Shown piece after piece: positions 23,965 through 29,967 of a stretch of 29,967 bases of DNA. The translations under genes and the position numbers were made by a program. Source of the DNA: an uncultured Eggerthellaceae bacterium (GTDB lineage: Bacteria; Actinomycetota; Coriobacteriia; Coriobacteriales; Eggerthellaceae); contig CAJUSL010000009.1 in assembly GCA_910589135.1 (NCBI GenBank), forward strand, positions 1,729 through 31,695, read 5' to 3'. The first letter of the stretch is position 1. Each line of letters starts with the position of its first letter. The notes below the pieces were generated by a model, which saw nothing but the letters and a program-made list of their open reading frames with translations, was not told where the DNA came from and did no database searches.

Positions 23965-25687
23965 CGTTCCTCCATATGGTAGACGCGTCCATTGTACTAT
24001 GTTTCAGAAGCACGACGACGCCGCAGAAGAACAAGGGAGCGGCGTCGAGGATGGGCACCGCGTAGCGCGCGTCGTACACCGGCGCGATGACGCAGAACCC
24101 CAGCAGCACGAGCGCCGGCACGAACAGCGTCCAGCACCGCAGGCGGTTGCGGAACGCCACGAACGCCAGAAGCGCCGGCAACCAGAAGACATACGTCACG
24201 AGCAGCAGCGGAAGGTCTGCCACCGGCGTCTTCGCGACGGCGTCGTAGGCCTCGTCGAGCCCGTTGCGCAACCCGTCCAACTCGTCGGGGTTCCACAGCA
24301 TGTAGCGCTGCTCGTCGCCCATCTTGGTGTCCACCGTGACCATGCGGATGTTGATCGGAGCCGTAGGCGCCACGTAGAACCCGGCCAGCGACATGAGCGC
24401 GCCGAAGTACGAATCGGGGTGCCGCAGGCCCATGGCCGCGTACGCCTGCAGGTAGCACACGAGGTCGGCGCGGGTGGCGTTTAGGTTGTAGCGGTACTTC
24501 ACCGAGTCCTCGAAGTCGAACTGGTACTGCTCGGCCAGCCTGTCGTAGTCGAGCACCGCGCTTATGGCCGCCTTCTCCTCGGGGCTGACGTCCTTCGGGT
24601 AGTCGCGGATGCAGCGCGCCGTCTGCTGGAACAAGGGGCCAAGCGTTTCCTGCGCGCCTCCCGCCTGGATGTTCAGCGCCGGAAACACCAGCAGCGGGAA
24701 CAGCACCATGACGACCACCGCGGGCAGCAGCCCCTGCATGAGGAACGCCTCCCACGCCGCCTTGGTGCGCCGGTACGCCACGATGCCCACGACGGCGGTC
24801 GCGGCCACCACGAATATGCCCGTCTTCTTCGTGAGGCAGAGTCCCAGCGCGCACAGGACGAACGCCGTGACGTTGCGCGGGCGCGCCATGCATGCGCCAC
24901 GCGTGCGCACCGTCTCGAACACCAGCATGAAGTAGGGCACGTAGAACAGCCCGAAGAAGCTGTCCTTCACCATGCAGAGCGCCCAGGTGGACACAAACGG
25001 CGCCAGCGCGAAGTAGGCGAAGGCGAGGAGGTTCAGCACGGGCGGGCATCCCACGCGGCGCAGGTAGGCCACGCCCGCCGCGAACGCGACGACGTGCAGG
25101 ACGCCCTGCAGAATGCAGAACGCGGCCACGCCCGCCATCCAGTCGCCCGTCAGCCGGTCGGACAGCCAGCCGAACGCGCCATAGACCCACGTGGTGAACA
25201 CGGGATGGTGGTCGACCAACCACGCGTCGGTGAGCGTCTGGTCGTAGATCTCGGCCCACGGGATGACCGCGATGGGATGGTTCTCGGGGTATACCTGGTA
25301 CATCTGGTAGTAGGTGTCCCAGTACGTGCCGCCCGGGAAGTTCGCCACGAACCACGGCGTCCACAGCAGCGCCATGACGGCCGAGAACAGCGCGATGCTG
25401 CCGACGGTCCAGCGCGGCGTCAGCAGATTGCAGATGCGGCGGACGCGCGACCCGGAAGCGGTGCGGGGGACGCGGCAGAAGAGCGATTCGAGGAACAGGA
25501 GCGCGATCGCCACGACGACGGTCGCGAGCAGCGTGAGGACGACTTCGGCCCACAGCTTGAAGTACGGGTAGCCCTCCCCAAGCACGTAGGACGTGCCGAA
25601 GACGCCGCAGAAGGCGACGACGAGCGACACGGCGGCAAGGAATGCCCAGTCGCGCCGCCGCATGGAATGTATCCGATTCGCTAGCAT
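23843..25687 (-). CDS. DUF6020-like polytopic membrane protein
   Basis: This 614-residue protein has about twelve TM helices. An extracytoplasmic loop after the third helix contains FPGGTYWDTYYQMYQVYPENHP and DHHPVFTTW, which match the DUF6020 / GT-C-like family. A large outer domain follows (about 340-480) and helices return near the end (LLVTYVFWLPALLAF). It probably acts on lipid-linked sugars in the envelope, but no enzymatic role is established. The ATG at 25687 is directly downstream of an extended -10 and has no strong ribosome site. After VVLLKHST the frame runs on for 40-50 residues of Arg/Pro-rich sequence, out of phase with purE. This tail looks non-native, as if a stop near 23999 had been lost. 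Confidence 0.82.
   Translation of the reverse strand: MLANRIHSMRRRDWAFLAAVSLVVAFCGVFGTSYVLGEGYPYFKLWAEVVLTLLATVVVAIALLFLESLFCRVPRTASGSRVRRICNLLTPRWTVGSIALFSAVMALLWTPWFVANFPGGTYWDTYYQMYQVYPENHPIAVIPWAEIYDQTLTDAWLVDHHPVFTTWVYGAFGWLSDRLTGDWMAGVAAFCILQGVLHVVAFAAGVAYLRRVGCPPVLNLLAFAYFALAPFVSTWALCMVKDSFFGLFYVPYFMLVFETVRTRGACMARPRNVTAFVLCALGLCLTKKTGIFVVAATAVVGIVAYRRTKAAWEAFLMQGLLPAVVVMVLFPLLVFPALNIQAGGAQETLGPLFQQTARCIRDYPKDVSPEEKAAISAVLDYDRLAEQYQFDFEDSVKYRYNLNATRADLVCYLQAYAAMGLRHPDSYFGALMSLAGFYVAPTAPINIRMVTVDTKMGDEQRYMLWNPDELDGLRNGLDEAYDAVAKTPVADLPLLLVTYVFWLPALLAFVAFRNRLRCWTLFVPALVLLGFCVIAPVYDARYAVPILDAAPLFFCGVVVLLKHSTMDASTIWRNDARPEPGRTGRQPAECQPARRDNHGVEVRHAGDGGMLRTA
23991..23996 (-). promoter_or_regulatory. 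Possible internal -10 box (TACAAT) for purE
   Basis: TACAAT on the minus strand lies 27 nt before the purE ATG, within the 3' end of the upstream gene. No clear -35 is seen. It would let purE-iorAB be transcribed apart from the membrane-protein gene. Confidence 0.35.
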
Positions 25688-25693
25688 CGCTTC

Positions 25694-25699
25694 ATGATA
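25694..25699 (-). promoter_or_regulatory. Probable leaderless promoter (extended -10) for the DUF6020-like gene
   Basis: TATCAT preceded by TGC on the minus strand forms an extended -10. Only six bases separate it from the ATG at 25687. The -35 position falls in the T-tract of the tRNA-Phe terminator and is poor. Confidence 0.45.
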
Positions 25700-25715
25700 G
25701 CAAGGGGCGGCGGCC

Positions 25716-25747
25716 AAAAGAAAAGCCTCCCGGGAAGGGAGGCTTTT
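25716..25747 (-). terminator. Intrinsic terminator of tRNA-Phe
   Basis: A perfect 11-bp stem (25721-25731 with 25737-25747), five-base loop, followed on the minus strand by TTTTCTTTT. It lies six bases after the tRNA CCA. The stem is symmetric enough to act on both strands. Confidence 0.9.
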
Positions 25748-25753
25748 GATTCG

Positions 25754-25829
<76 letters not shown>

Positions 25830-25861
25830 GAATCCGTCGAATGCGTTCGACGCGAATACAC

Positions 25862-25890
25862 ATTGTAAATGCAGCTCTGCATTCTTGCAA
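25862..25890 (-). promoter_or_regulatory. Promoter of tRNA-Phe
   Basis: -35 TTGCAA (25885-25890), exact 17-bp spacer, -10 TACAAT (25862-25867) on the minus strand. The mature tRNA begins 33 nt downstream. A small leader hairpin GTCGAA/TTCGAC lies in between (25836-25851). This is the best promoter in the window. Confidence 0.8.
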
Positions 25891-25930
25891 GAATCAATTT
25901 GTAGGGCCGAAATGGCGCGCAGTCAGGCGG

Positions 25931-26857
25931 CTACGCGAACAGAGGCGTGGAGAAATAGCGCTCGCCGGTGTCGGGCAGCACGGTCACCACGGTCTTGCCA
26001 GGGCCGAGCTTCCGCGCGAGGCGTTTTGCGGCCGCCACGTTGGTGCCGGACGACACGCCGCACATCAGGCCCTCCATGCTTGCCAGGTCGCGGGCCGTCT
26101 GCAGCGCCTCCTCGTCGCTGACGACGCAGATGTCGTCGTAGACGTCGCGGTCCAAGATGGCGGGGATCAGCCCGTCGCCGATGCCCATCTGCAGGTGGCT
26201 GCCTATGCCGCCGCCCGAAAGTATCGCGGCGTTCTCGGGCTCCGCCGCCCAGATTTCGATGTCGGGGTACAGCCGCTTCAGGGTCTGCCCGATGCCCGAA
26301 ATGGTGCCGCCGGTCCCGATGCCGCTCGCAAAGCCATGGATGTGGCAGCCCGCGTCCTCGGCGATTTCGAGCGCCGTGTGGTTGCGATGCGCCCGCAGGT
26401 TGTCGATGTTCTCGAACTGCTGCGGCACATAGACGCGCGGGTCGGCGGCGGCCATCTCGTTGGCGATGCTGATGCATTCGTCGATGGCCTTGCCGATGTC
26501 GCCTTCGTCGTGCACGATGACGGCGGTCGCGCCGTAATGCTCGACCAGCATGCGACGCTCCTCCGACACGGAATCGGGCATGATGATGCGCGCCTCGTAC
26601 CCCTTCACCGCGCACACGAGGGCAAGGCCGATGCCTTGGTTTCCGCTGGTGGGCTCGACGATGATGCTGCCAGGGCCGATGTCGCCGCGGGCCTCGGCCT
26701 CCTCGATCATCTTCGCCGCAGTACGCGTCTTGATAGACCCTCCCACGTTCACGCCTTCGTACTTCACCAGAATCTGCGCCATGTCGGGCGTCGTGAGGTG
26801 CTGCAGGCGCACGAGCGGCGTGTGCCCCAGCGCCTCGAGCACGTTGTCGTAGATCAA
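25931..26857 (-). CDS. Cysteine-synthase-like PLP enzyme (fold type II)
   Basis: This 308-residue enzyme of the CysK/CBS family has the PLP lysine K43 in GGSIKTR, the PLP phosphate loop GIGTGGTISGIG, the substrate loop TSGNQG (70-75), QQFENIDN, and the C-terminal SSGTN. Two positions differ from typical O-acetylserine sulfhydrylases. The Asp after the PLP lysine (usual KDR) is Thr44, and the Thr in the substrate loop (usual SGNTG) is Gln74. The substrate may therefore not be O-acetylserine. Translation most likely starts at TTG (26857), because GGAGG lies six bases upstream and the frame before it is not protein-like. The gene stands alone, after a VapC gene. Confidence 0.88.
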   Translation of the reverse strand: MIYDNVLEALGHTPLVRLQHLTTPDMAQILVKYEGVNVGGSIKTRTAAKMIEEAEARGDIGPGSIIVEPTSGNQGIGLALVCAVKGYEARIIMPDSVSEERRMLVEHYGATAVIVHDEGDIGKAIDECISIANEMAAADPRVYVPQQFENIDNLRAHRNHTALEIAEDAGCHIHGFASGIGTGGTISGIGQTLKRLYPDIEIWAAEPENAAILSGGGIGSHLQMGIGDGLIPAILDRDVYDDICVVSDEEALQTARDLASMEGLMCGVSSGTNVAAAKRLARKLGPGKTVVTVLPDTGERYFSTPLFA

Positions 26858-26903
26858 ATCGTCCCTCCGGACTTCGTATATAGGCTTCGCGTTCTCACAG
26901 GAG

Positions 26904-26909
26904 ATTATA
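26904..26909 (-). promoter_or_regulatory. Probable -10 box (TATAAT) of the CysK-like gene
   Basis: A perfect TATAAT on the minus strand lies 46 nt before the TTG start. A -35 is not evident. The 154-bp gap (26858-27011) shows no riboswitch that I recognise. Confidence 0.5.
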
Positions 26910-27011
26910 GCCGCAGAGCCGAACCGGAGGCACCACCAAAGAGGACAAAGGAAACGCCGGCCGACTCGGAAGCGACCCCTCAAGAAGAAGGCGGAATCAG
27001 ACAGCCGCTTC

Positions 27012-27419
27012 CTAAAGGCGGCCTTCGGCCCATGACTCAAGACTGAGTCCGGGCACGCGCTTGAACTCGCGGACGTTGCCTGTTATCAAGGTGGCCTGAT
27101 TGGCGATGGCCGTGGCGGCAATCAGAAGGTCGTTCGGACCGATGGTGCATCCTTGAGACTCAAGCGCGGCGCGAATGTCCCCATAGACGACCGAACACGC
27201 ATGGTCGTAGGCCACGCATTCGAAGGGAGCCAGGAATCGTTCGAGAAGCAGCTTGTTTTCCTGCGGATGCTGACTTTTTCGCGCACCCGTGCGAAGCTCC
27301 CCTTCCACAACGGCAGGAATGCCGAACATGCGCGGGTCGCTTTTGCGCATAAGCTCATAGGCCATAGGAAGGTTGCCACGCATGAGATGGATGCAGATGT
27401 CGGAGTCGAGGAGATACAC
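27012..27419 (-). CDS. vapC: VapC-family toxin (PIN-domain ribonuclease)
   Basis: This 135-residue PIN domain shows MYLLDSDICIHLMRG with D5 (and D7), VVEGELRTG with E39/E41, GPNDLLIAATA with D97, and LITGNVREFKRVPGL at the end. These are the acidic metal ligands and layout of VapC RNases, which cut tRNA or rRNA when freed from VapB. The start is most likely GTG 27419, with TAGGTG upstream. A longer reading to 27536 overlaps the antitoxin and is not protein-like. It follows its antitoxin by eight bases. Confidence 0.93.
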   Translation of the reverse strand: MYLLDSDICIHLMRGNLPMAYELMRKSDPRMFGIPAVVEGELRTGARKSQHPQENKLLLERFLAPFECVAYDHACSVVYGDIRAALESQGCTIGPNDLLIAATAIANQATLITGNVREFKRVPGLSLESWAEGRL

Positions 27420-27427
27420 AGAGGCAC

Positions 27428-27664
27428 CTAGAACGCTGGAAGGCAGCCATCGGCTGCGCCGTCGAGCTCGGGCGGAACCTGAAAGCTGTCGTCTTCCAGG
27501 CAGCCGTAAACGCTTTCCCAATACCCATCGGGCCAACCCAACCGGTGCGGCTTGTCCATGACCAGCTGCGACACGTACCGCGATAGCGACGCGCCGCTAT
27601 CCTTCGCATCGTGGCGAAGCTGGGCCATGGCGGCGTCGTTCAGGTAAAGCGAAAGCTGAGGCAT
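27428..27664 (-). CDS. vapB: VapB-type antitoxin
   Basis: This 78-residue protein has an N-terminal DNA-binding part (MPQLSLYLNDAAMAQL, SLSRYVSQLV; ribbon-helix-helix-like). The C-terminal tail contains WPDGYWESVYG and DDSFQVPPELDG, the pattern of antitoxins paired with this VapC group. ATG 27664 has an AAAGG site. The antitoxin precedes the toxin by eight bases. It should bind its own promoter, where an AT-rich palindrome is present. Confidence 0.92.
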   Translation of the reverse strand: MPQLSLYLNDAAMAQLRHDAKDSGASLSRYVSQLVMDKPHRLGWPDGYWESVYGCLEDDSFQVPPELDGAADGCLPAF

Positions 27665-27705
27665 GCGAAGCCTTTCTTCGAGGCGCTGCTTGCTCGATGG
27701 AAACA

Positions 27706-27730
27706 AGTATATTATATCATATGTTATATA
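27706..27730 (-). promoter_or_regulatory. VapBC promoter and probable operator
   Basis: An unusually AT-rich block holds TATAAT (27711-27716) and TATACT (27706-27711), both on the minus strand. It also holds a palindrome centred on CATATG (27718-27723), with arms TATA at 27713-27716 and 27725-27728. The overlap of -10 and palindrome is what antitoxin autoregulation would need. The -35 is poor. Confidence 0.6.
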
Positions 27731-27819
27731 TGCATTTACATCGGCGGCTGCTCTTCGCCAACAGTGCATGAACAGCGACGCGTGCCACAACGCCAACAGC
27801 GGAAAGACAGCGGCACACG

Positions 27820-28281
27820 CTACAGCGCGAGCAACGCCACGAGCGCGCCGCACATGATGCAAGGCGCGAACGGAATGCCCCGCTTCGGGCGCGCGGCCGC
27901 GAACGCCAGGCTCGCAAGGCATGCCGCGAACAGCGCGACCGCGATGCCGCCGACGCCCAAGAACAGCGACAGCGCCGCCAGCAGCTTGACGTCTCCCCCG
28001 CCCATCATGAAGCGCCCCGTCGCGCGCTCGGACGCGGCGACGAACGCCAGCAGCGCGAGGCCGAACAGCAGCGCAGCGCCCACGTCGGCGGCCATGCCGA
28101 CGGCCGCATCAGCGACGGACGCCGCCCCCGTCGCCACAGCCAAACGCCACAGCAGCCAGAGCGCCACCACGGCAAGCACCAAGCGGTTGGGAATCTCGCG
28201 CCTGCGGATGTCGACCACGCTTGCAGCCGCGAGCAGCGCGAACAGCACCAGGAACGCAACGGCTGTCGCAACGGCGGCCAC
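27820..28281 (-). CDS. Small prepilin peptidase (A24 family, CpaA/TadV-like)
   Basis: This 153-residue, almost entirely hydrophobic protein has the two catalytic aspartates of A24 peptidases: D24 in VVDIRRREIPNRL and D97 in GGGDVKLL (the GxGD motif). It lacks the N-methylation domain, as in CpaA/TadV. Such enzymes cleave leaders of type IV or Tad pilins. No pilin or pilus assembly gene is in the window. The GTG start at 28281 lies seven bases after the upstream radical SAM stop, so the two are coupled. The C-terminal end is short (VALLAL). Confidence 0.85.
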   Translation of the reverse strand: MAAVATAVAFLVLFALLAAASVVDIRRREIPNRLVLAVVALWLLWRLAVATGAASVADAAVGMAADVGAALLFGLALLAFVAASERATGRFMMGGGDVKLLAALSLFLGVGGIAVALFAACLASLAFAAARPKRGIPFAPCIMCGALVALLAL

Positions 28282-28288
28282 GAACCGC

Positions 28289-29632
28289 TCAGCCGCCGAA
28301 AATCAGTTCGCGCTCTTCGCCGGTGAGCGCGGCGCGGGCCTGGTCGCGCAGGCGGTTCACGCCGATGAAGAACTGGCGCATCATGACCACCATCAGATAG
28401 CGGCCCTTCGCGGTGAGCGTCAGCTCGCGCGAATCGTCGGTCGCGAACGCGCCCGACGCGCGCATGAACGCCATCTCGAGCGGCAGCCCCCGTTCGACGG
28501 ACACGCCGAAGTCGCGCTCGAACGCGCGCTTGTCGAGCCGCAGCCCGAAAAGCTGCATCATGAAGCGGTACCGCATGCGATCGCGAAGGCCGAACGTGGC
28601 GCGGCCCATCATGGACATGCGGCCGCCCTCGATGGCCTGGTTGTATTCGCGCACCGAGAACGTGTTCACGTACAGGTTGCTTCCCAGATAAGTGATGCCG
28701 CCCGACCCGATGGCCGGATACTCCTCGTAGTCGACCACGTACTCGTCGATCATGGGAGCCGCCTCGCCATACCTATCGACGCCCTCGCCTGCGGCCGTGT
28801 TCTTCCTATTGAAAGTCCACGCGCTTCCATAGCCGAACGGCCCGTCGGAGCCCATGTCCCCCGGCCCCGCCAACAGCTCGCAGGCGATCTCGTAGAAGCG
28901 CTGCTCGCGCGCGTAGTCGACGCGGCCCACCGTGCGGGCCAGCGACTTCTGCACGCTGGGGGACGCCATCAGCGGGTAGAACGTGGTCTGCGACGCGCCC
29001 GACTCCACCACGCGCTCGATGTCGGATATCAGCGTGTCTTCCGTCTGTGCCGGGAAGTTGAAGATCATGTCGGCGTTCAGCGACACGAAGTGCGGCGACG
29101 CCTCCTGGATGCGCTCCAGGATCTCCGCGCCGGAGCCGTACTTGTCGTAGCGGTCCATCTGGCGCAGCAGGCCGTCGTCGAAGCTCTGCACCCCCACCGA
29201 CAGACGCTGCACGCGCCCTTCCAGCTTCTCGATGTAGGAAGGAATCAGATGGTTGGGGTTGGTCTCGCTCGAGACCTCCTTGATGCCGAACGTGTCGCGC
29301 GCAAGATCGATGGTCTCGCACAGCTCGTCGAGCATGATGGTCGGCGTGCCGCCCCCGACGTACAAGCTGTCGAAGTCGTAGCCGAGCTCGGCCAGCATCA
29401 GCATTTCCTTGCGCAGGTTGGCGAAGTAGGGCTTGGCGCGCTCGGCGGCGAACGGGAAGCGGTTGAACGAGCAGTACGGGCACAGCCGCTCGCAGAACGG
29501 CACGTGCGCGTACAGCATGTAACGCTTGCCCGGCTCGGGCGCAGGCATGCGCGCCTCGTCGGTGGGAGAAAGCCTCAGATAGCTGTCGGTGGTCGCCTCG
29601 ACGACCTTTGTCAGGATCCTCTCGGAAAGCAC
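28289..29632 (-). CDS. HemN/HemW-like radical SAM protein
   Basis: In this 447-residue protein the radical SAM cluster motif is CERLCPYC (C47, C51, C54), followed by GGGTPT (93-98), ETNPNHL and SVGVQSFDDGLLRQM. This is the coproporphyrinogen III oxidase-like family. It lacks the extra fourth Cys of true HemN (CxxxCxxCxC), so it is closer to HemW or to HutW/ChuW-type haem-related enzymes. The exact role is open. The C-terminal half has the HemN_C-like region (YNQAIEGGRM, GLRLDKRAFERDFGV). The GTG start at 29632 follows the purD stop directly (TAA GTG), without a strong ribosome site. Confidence 0.88.
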   Translation of the reverse strand: MLSERILTKVVEATTDSYLRLSPTDEARMPAPEPGKRYMLYAHVPFCERLCPYCSFNRFPFAAERAKPYFANLRKEMLMLAELGYDFDSLYVGGGTPTIMLDELCETIDLARDTFGIKEVSSETNPNHLIPSYIEKLEGRVQRLSVGVQSFDDGLLRQMDRYDKYGSGAEILERIQEASPHFVSLNADMIFNFPAQTEDTLISDIERVVESGASQTTFYPLMASPSVQKSLARTVGRVDYAREQRFYEIACELLAGPGDMGSDGPFGYGSAWTFNRKNTAAGEGVDRYGEAAPMIDEYVVDYEEYPAIGSGGITYLGSNLYVNTFSVREYNQAIEGGRMSMMGRATFGLRDRMRYRFMMQLFGLRLDKRAFERDFGVSVERGLPLEMAFMRASGAFATDDSRELTLTAKGRYLMVVMMRQFFIGVNRLRDQARAALTGEERELIFGG

Positions 29633-29967
29633 TTACTGCCAGCTTTCGCGCCCGGCCAGCGCCTTGGCCCCGATGTCGCGGCGAAGCTGCTTGCCGTCGA
29701 ACTCGATCAGGTCGCACGCCTTATAGGCGCGGTCGCGCGCCTGCTCGAAGGTGTCGCCCAATGCCACCACGTTGAGCACGCGGCCGCCCGCCGTGACCAG
29801 CTCGCCGGCGTCGTTCACCGTCGTGCCCGCATGGAATACGATGACGTCGTCGAGCGCCTCGGCGGCGTCGACGCCGCTGATCGGCTTGCCCTTCTCGTAG
29901 GCGCCCGGATAGCCCGCGCTTGCAAGCACCACGCCGACGGCCCACGCGTTGGACCAGTCGAGCGCGA
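29633..29967 (-). CDS. purD: Phosphoribosylamine-glycine ligase, C-terminal part (cut by window edge)
   Basis: About 110 residues of PurD remain: WSNAWAVGVVLASAGYPG, GKPISG, VFHAGT, GGRVLNVVALGDT and a helical end finishing AGRESWQ. These match the C-terminal beta-barrel (GARS_C) domain of GAR synthetase, which joins phosphoribosylamine to glycine with ATP. The gene continues beyond the right edge. Its stop is directly followed by the start of the radical SAM gene. Confidence 0.93.
   Translation of the reverse strand, partial: ALDWSNAWAVGVVLASAGYPGAYEKGKPISGVDAAEALDDVIVFHAGTTVNDAGELVTAGGRVLNVVALGDTFEQARDRAYKACDLIEFDGKQLRRDIGAKALAGRESWQ

Noticed and set aside
26858..27011. Possible riboswitch or T-box before the CysK-like gene
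   Set aside because: I looked for a conserved core or a terminator/antiterminator pair and found none; only a -10 box stands out.
25931..27040. Longer reading of the CysK-like gene from an upstream ATG
   Set aside because: The extra residues are not protein-like and include the TATAAT promoter. The TTG at 26857 has a near-perfect ribosome site.
27428..27922. Longer reading of the antitoxin gene
   Set aside because: The added N-terminus crosses the promoter and the end of the prepilin peptidase gene. ATG 27664 has a good ribosome site and gives a family-length protein.

Overview
The window looks like chromosomal DNA from a high-GC, largely anaerobic actinobacterium, most likely of the Coriobacteriia (Eggerthellaceae-like). 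This is an inference, not a search result. It rests on strong GC bias at third codon positions, an indolepyruvate:ferredoxin oxidoreductase for amino-acid fermentation, a cytochrome bd oxidase, a Tat-exported protein, and many sensor and membrane proteins without close textbook relatives. All but one of the protein genes lie on the minus strand. The exception is a Tat-signal gene at 3484-4785. Very long plus-strand open frames are antisense shadows caused by the GC bias.

Layout in plus coordinates (transcription runs mostly right to left). 1-179: a long inverted repeat able to fold into one large hairpin. 186-899: LytTR response regulator. 1027-1110: tRNA-Leu(CAA). 1131-3361: an OmpR-type response regulator followed by its histidine kinase. 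3484-4785: the divergent Tat-exported protein. 4852-7659: an apparent three-gene operon (single-pass membrane protein, family 2 glycosyltransferase, TauE/SafE-like transporter). 7795-10324: a Ser/Thr protein kinase with a many-pass membrane C-terminus; it is broken by a frameshift and lacks a normal start codon. 10619-15330: an apparent five-gene operon (two TrkA-like proteins, purB, a LytS-type kinase with a GAF-like region, and a small membrane protein). 15451-17425: a CorC/HlyC-like CBS protein and a Pro/Gln-rich two-TM protein. 17479-20015: cydAB. 20193-25687: an overlapping chain of a DUF6020-like membrane protein, purE, iorA and iorB. 25754-25829: tRNA-Phe(GAA) with a clear promoter and terminator. 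25931-26857: a cysteine-synthase-like PLP enzyme with altered active-site residues and a TTG start. 27012-27664: a VapBC toxin-antitoxin pair. 27820-29967: the end of purD, a HemN/HemW-like radical SAM protein and a small prepilin peptidase.

The gene set mixes housekeeping (purB, purE, purD, tRNAs, cydAB) with signalling. Purine genes are scattered, each sharing a transcript with unrelated membrane, redox or signalling genes. The LytS-type kinase and the LytTR regulator are a natural pair by family, but sit about 10 kb apart. Promoters share a TATAAT/TACAAT -10 box and usually a poor -35. Two of them lie so close to the start codon that the mRNAs are probably leaderless.

The observations most worth following up are the 179-bp hairpin element, the doubly damaged kinase with a roughly 270-residue insertion in its N-lobe, the acidic tail on IorA, the altered active site of the CysK-like enzyme, and the TrkA-TrkA-PurB-LytS operon. 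I see no CRISPR array, prophage, insertion-sequence transposase or rRNA.
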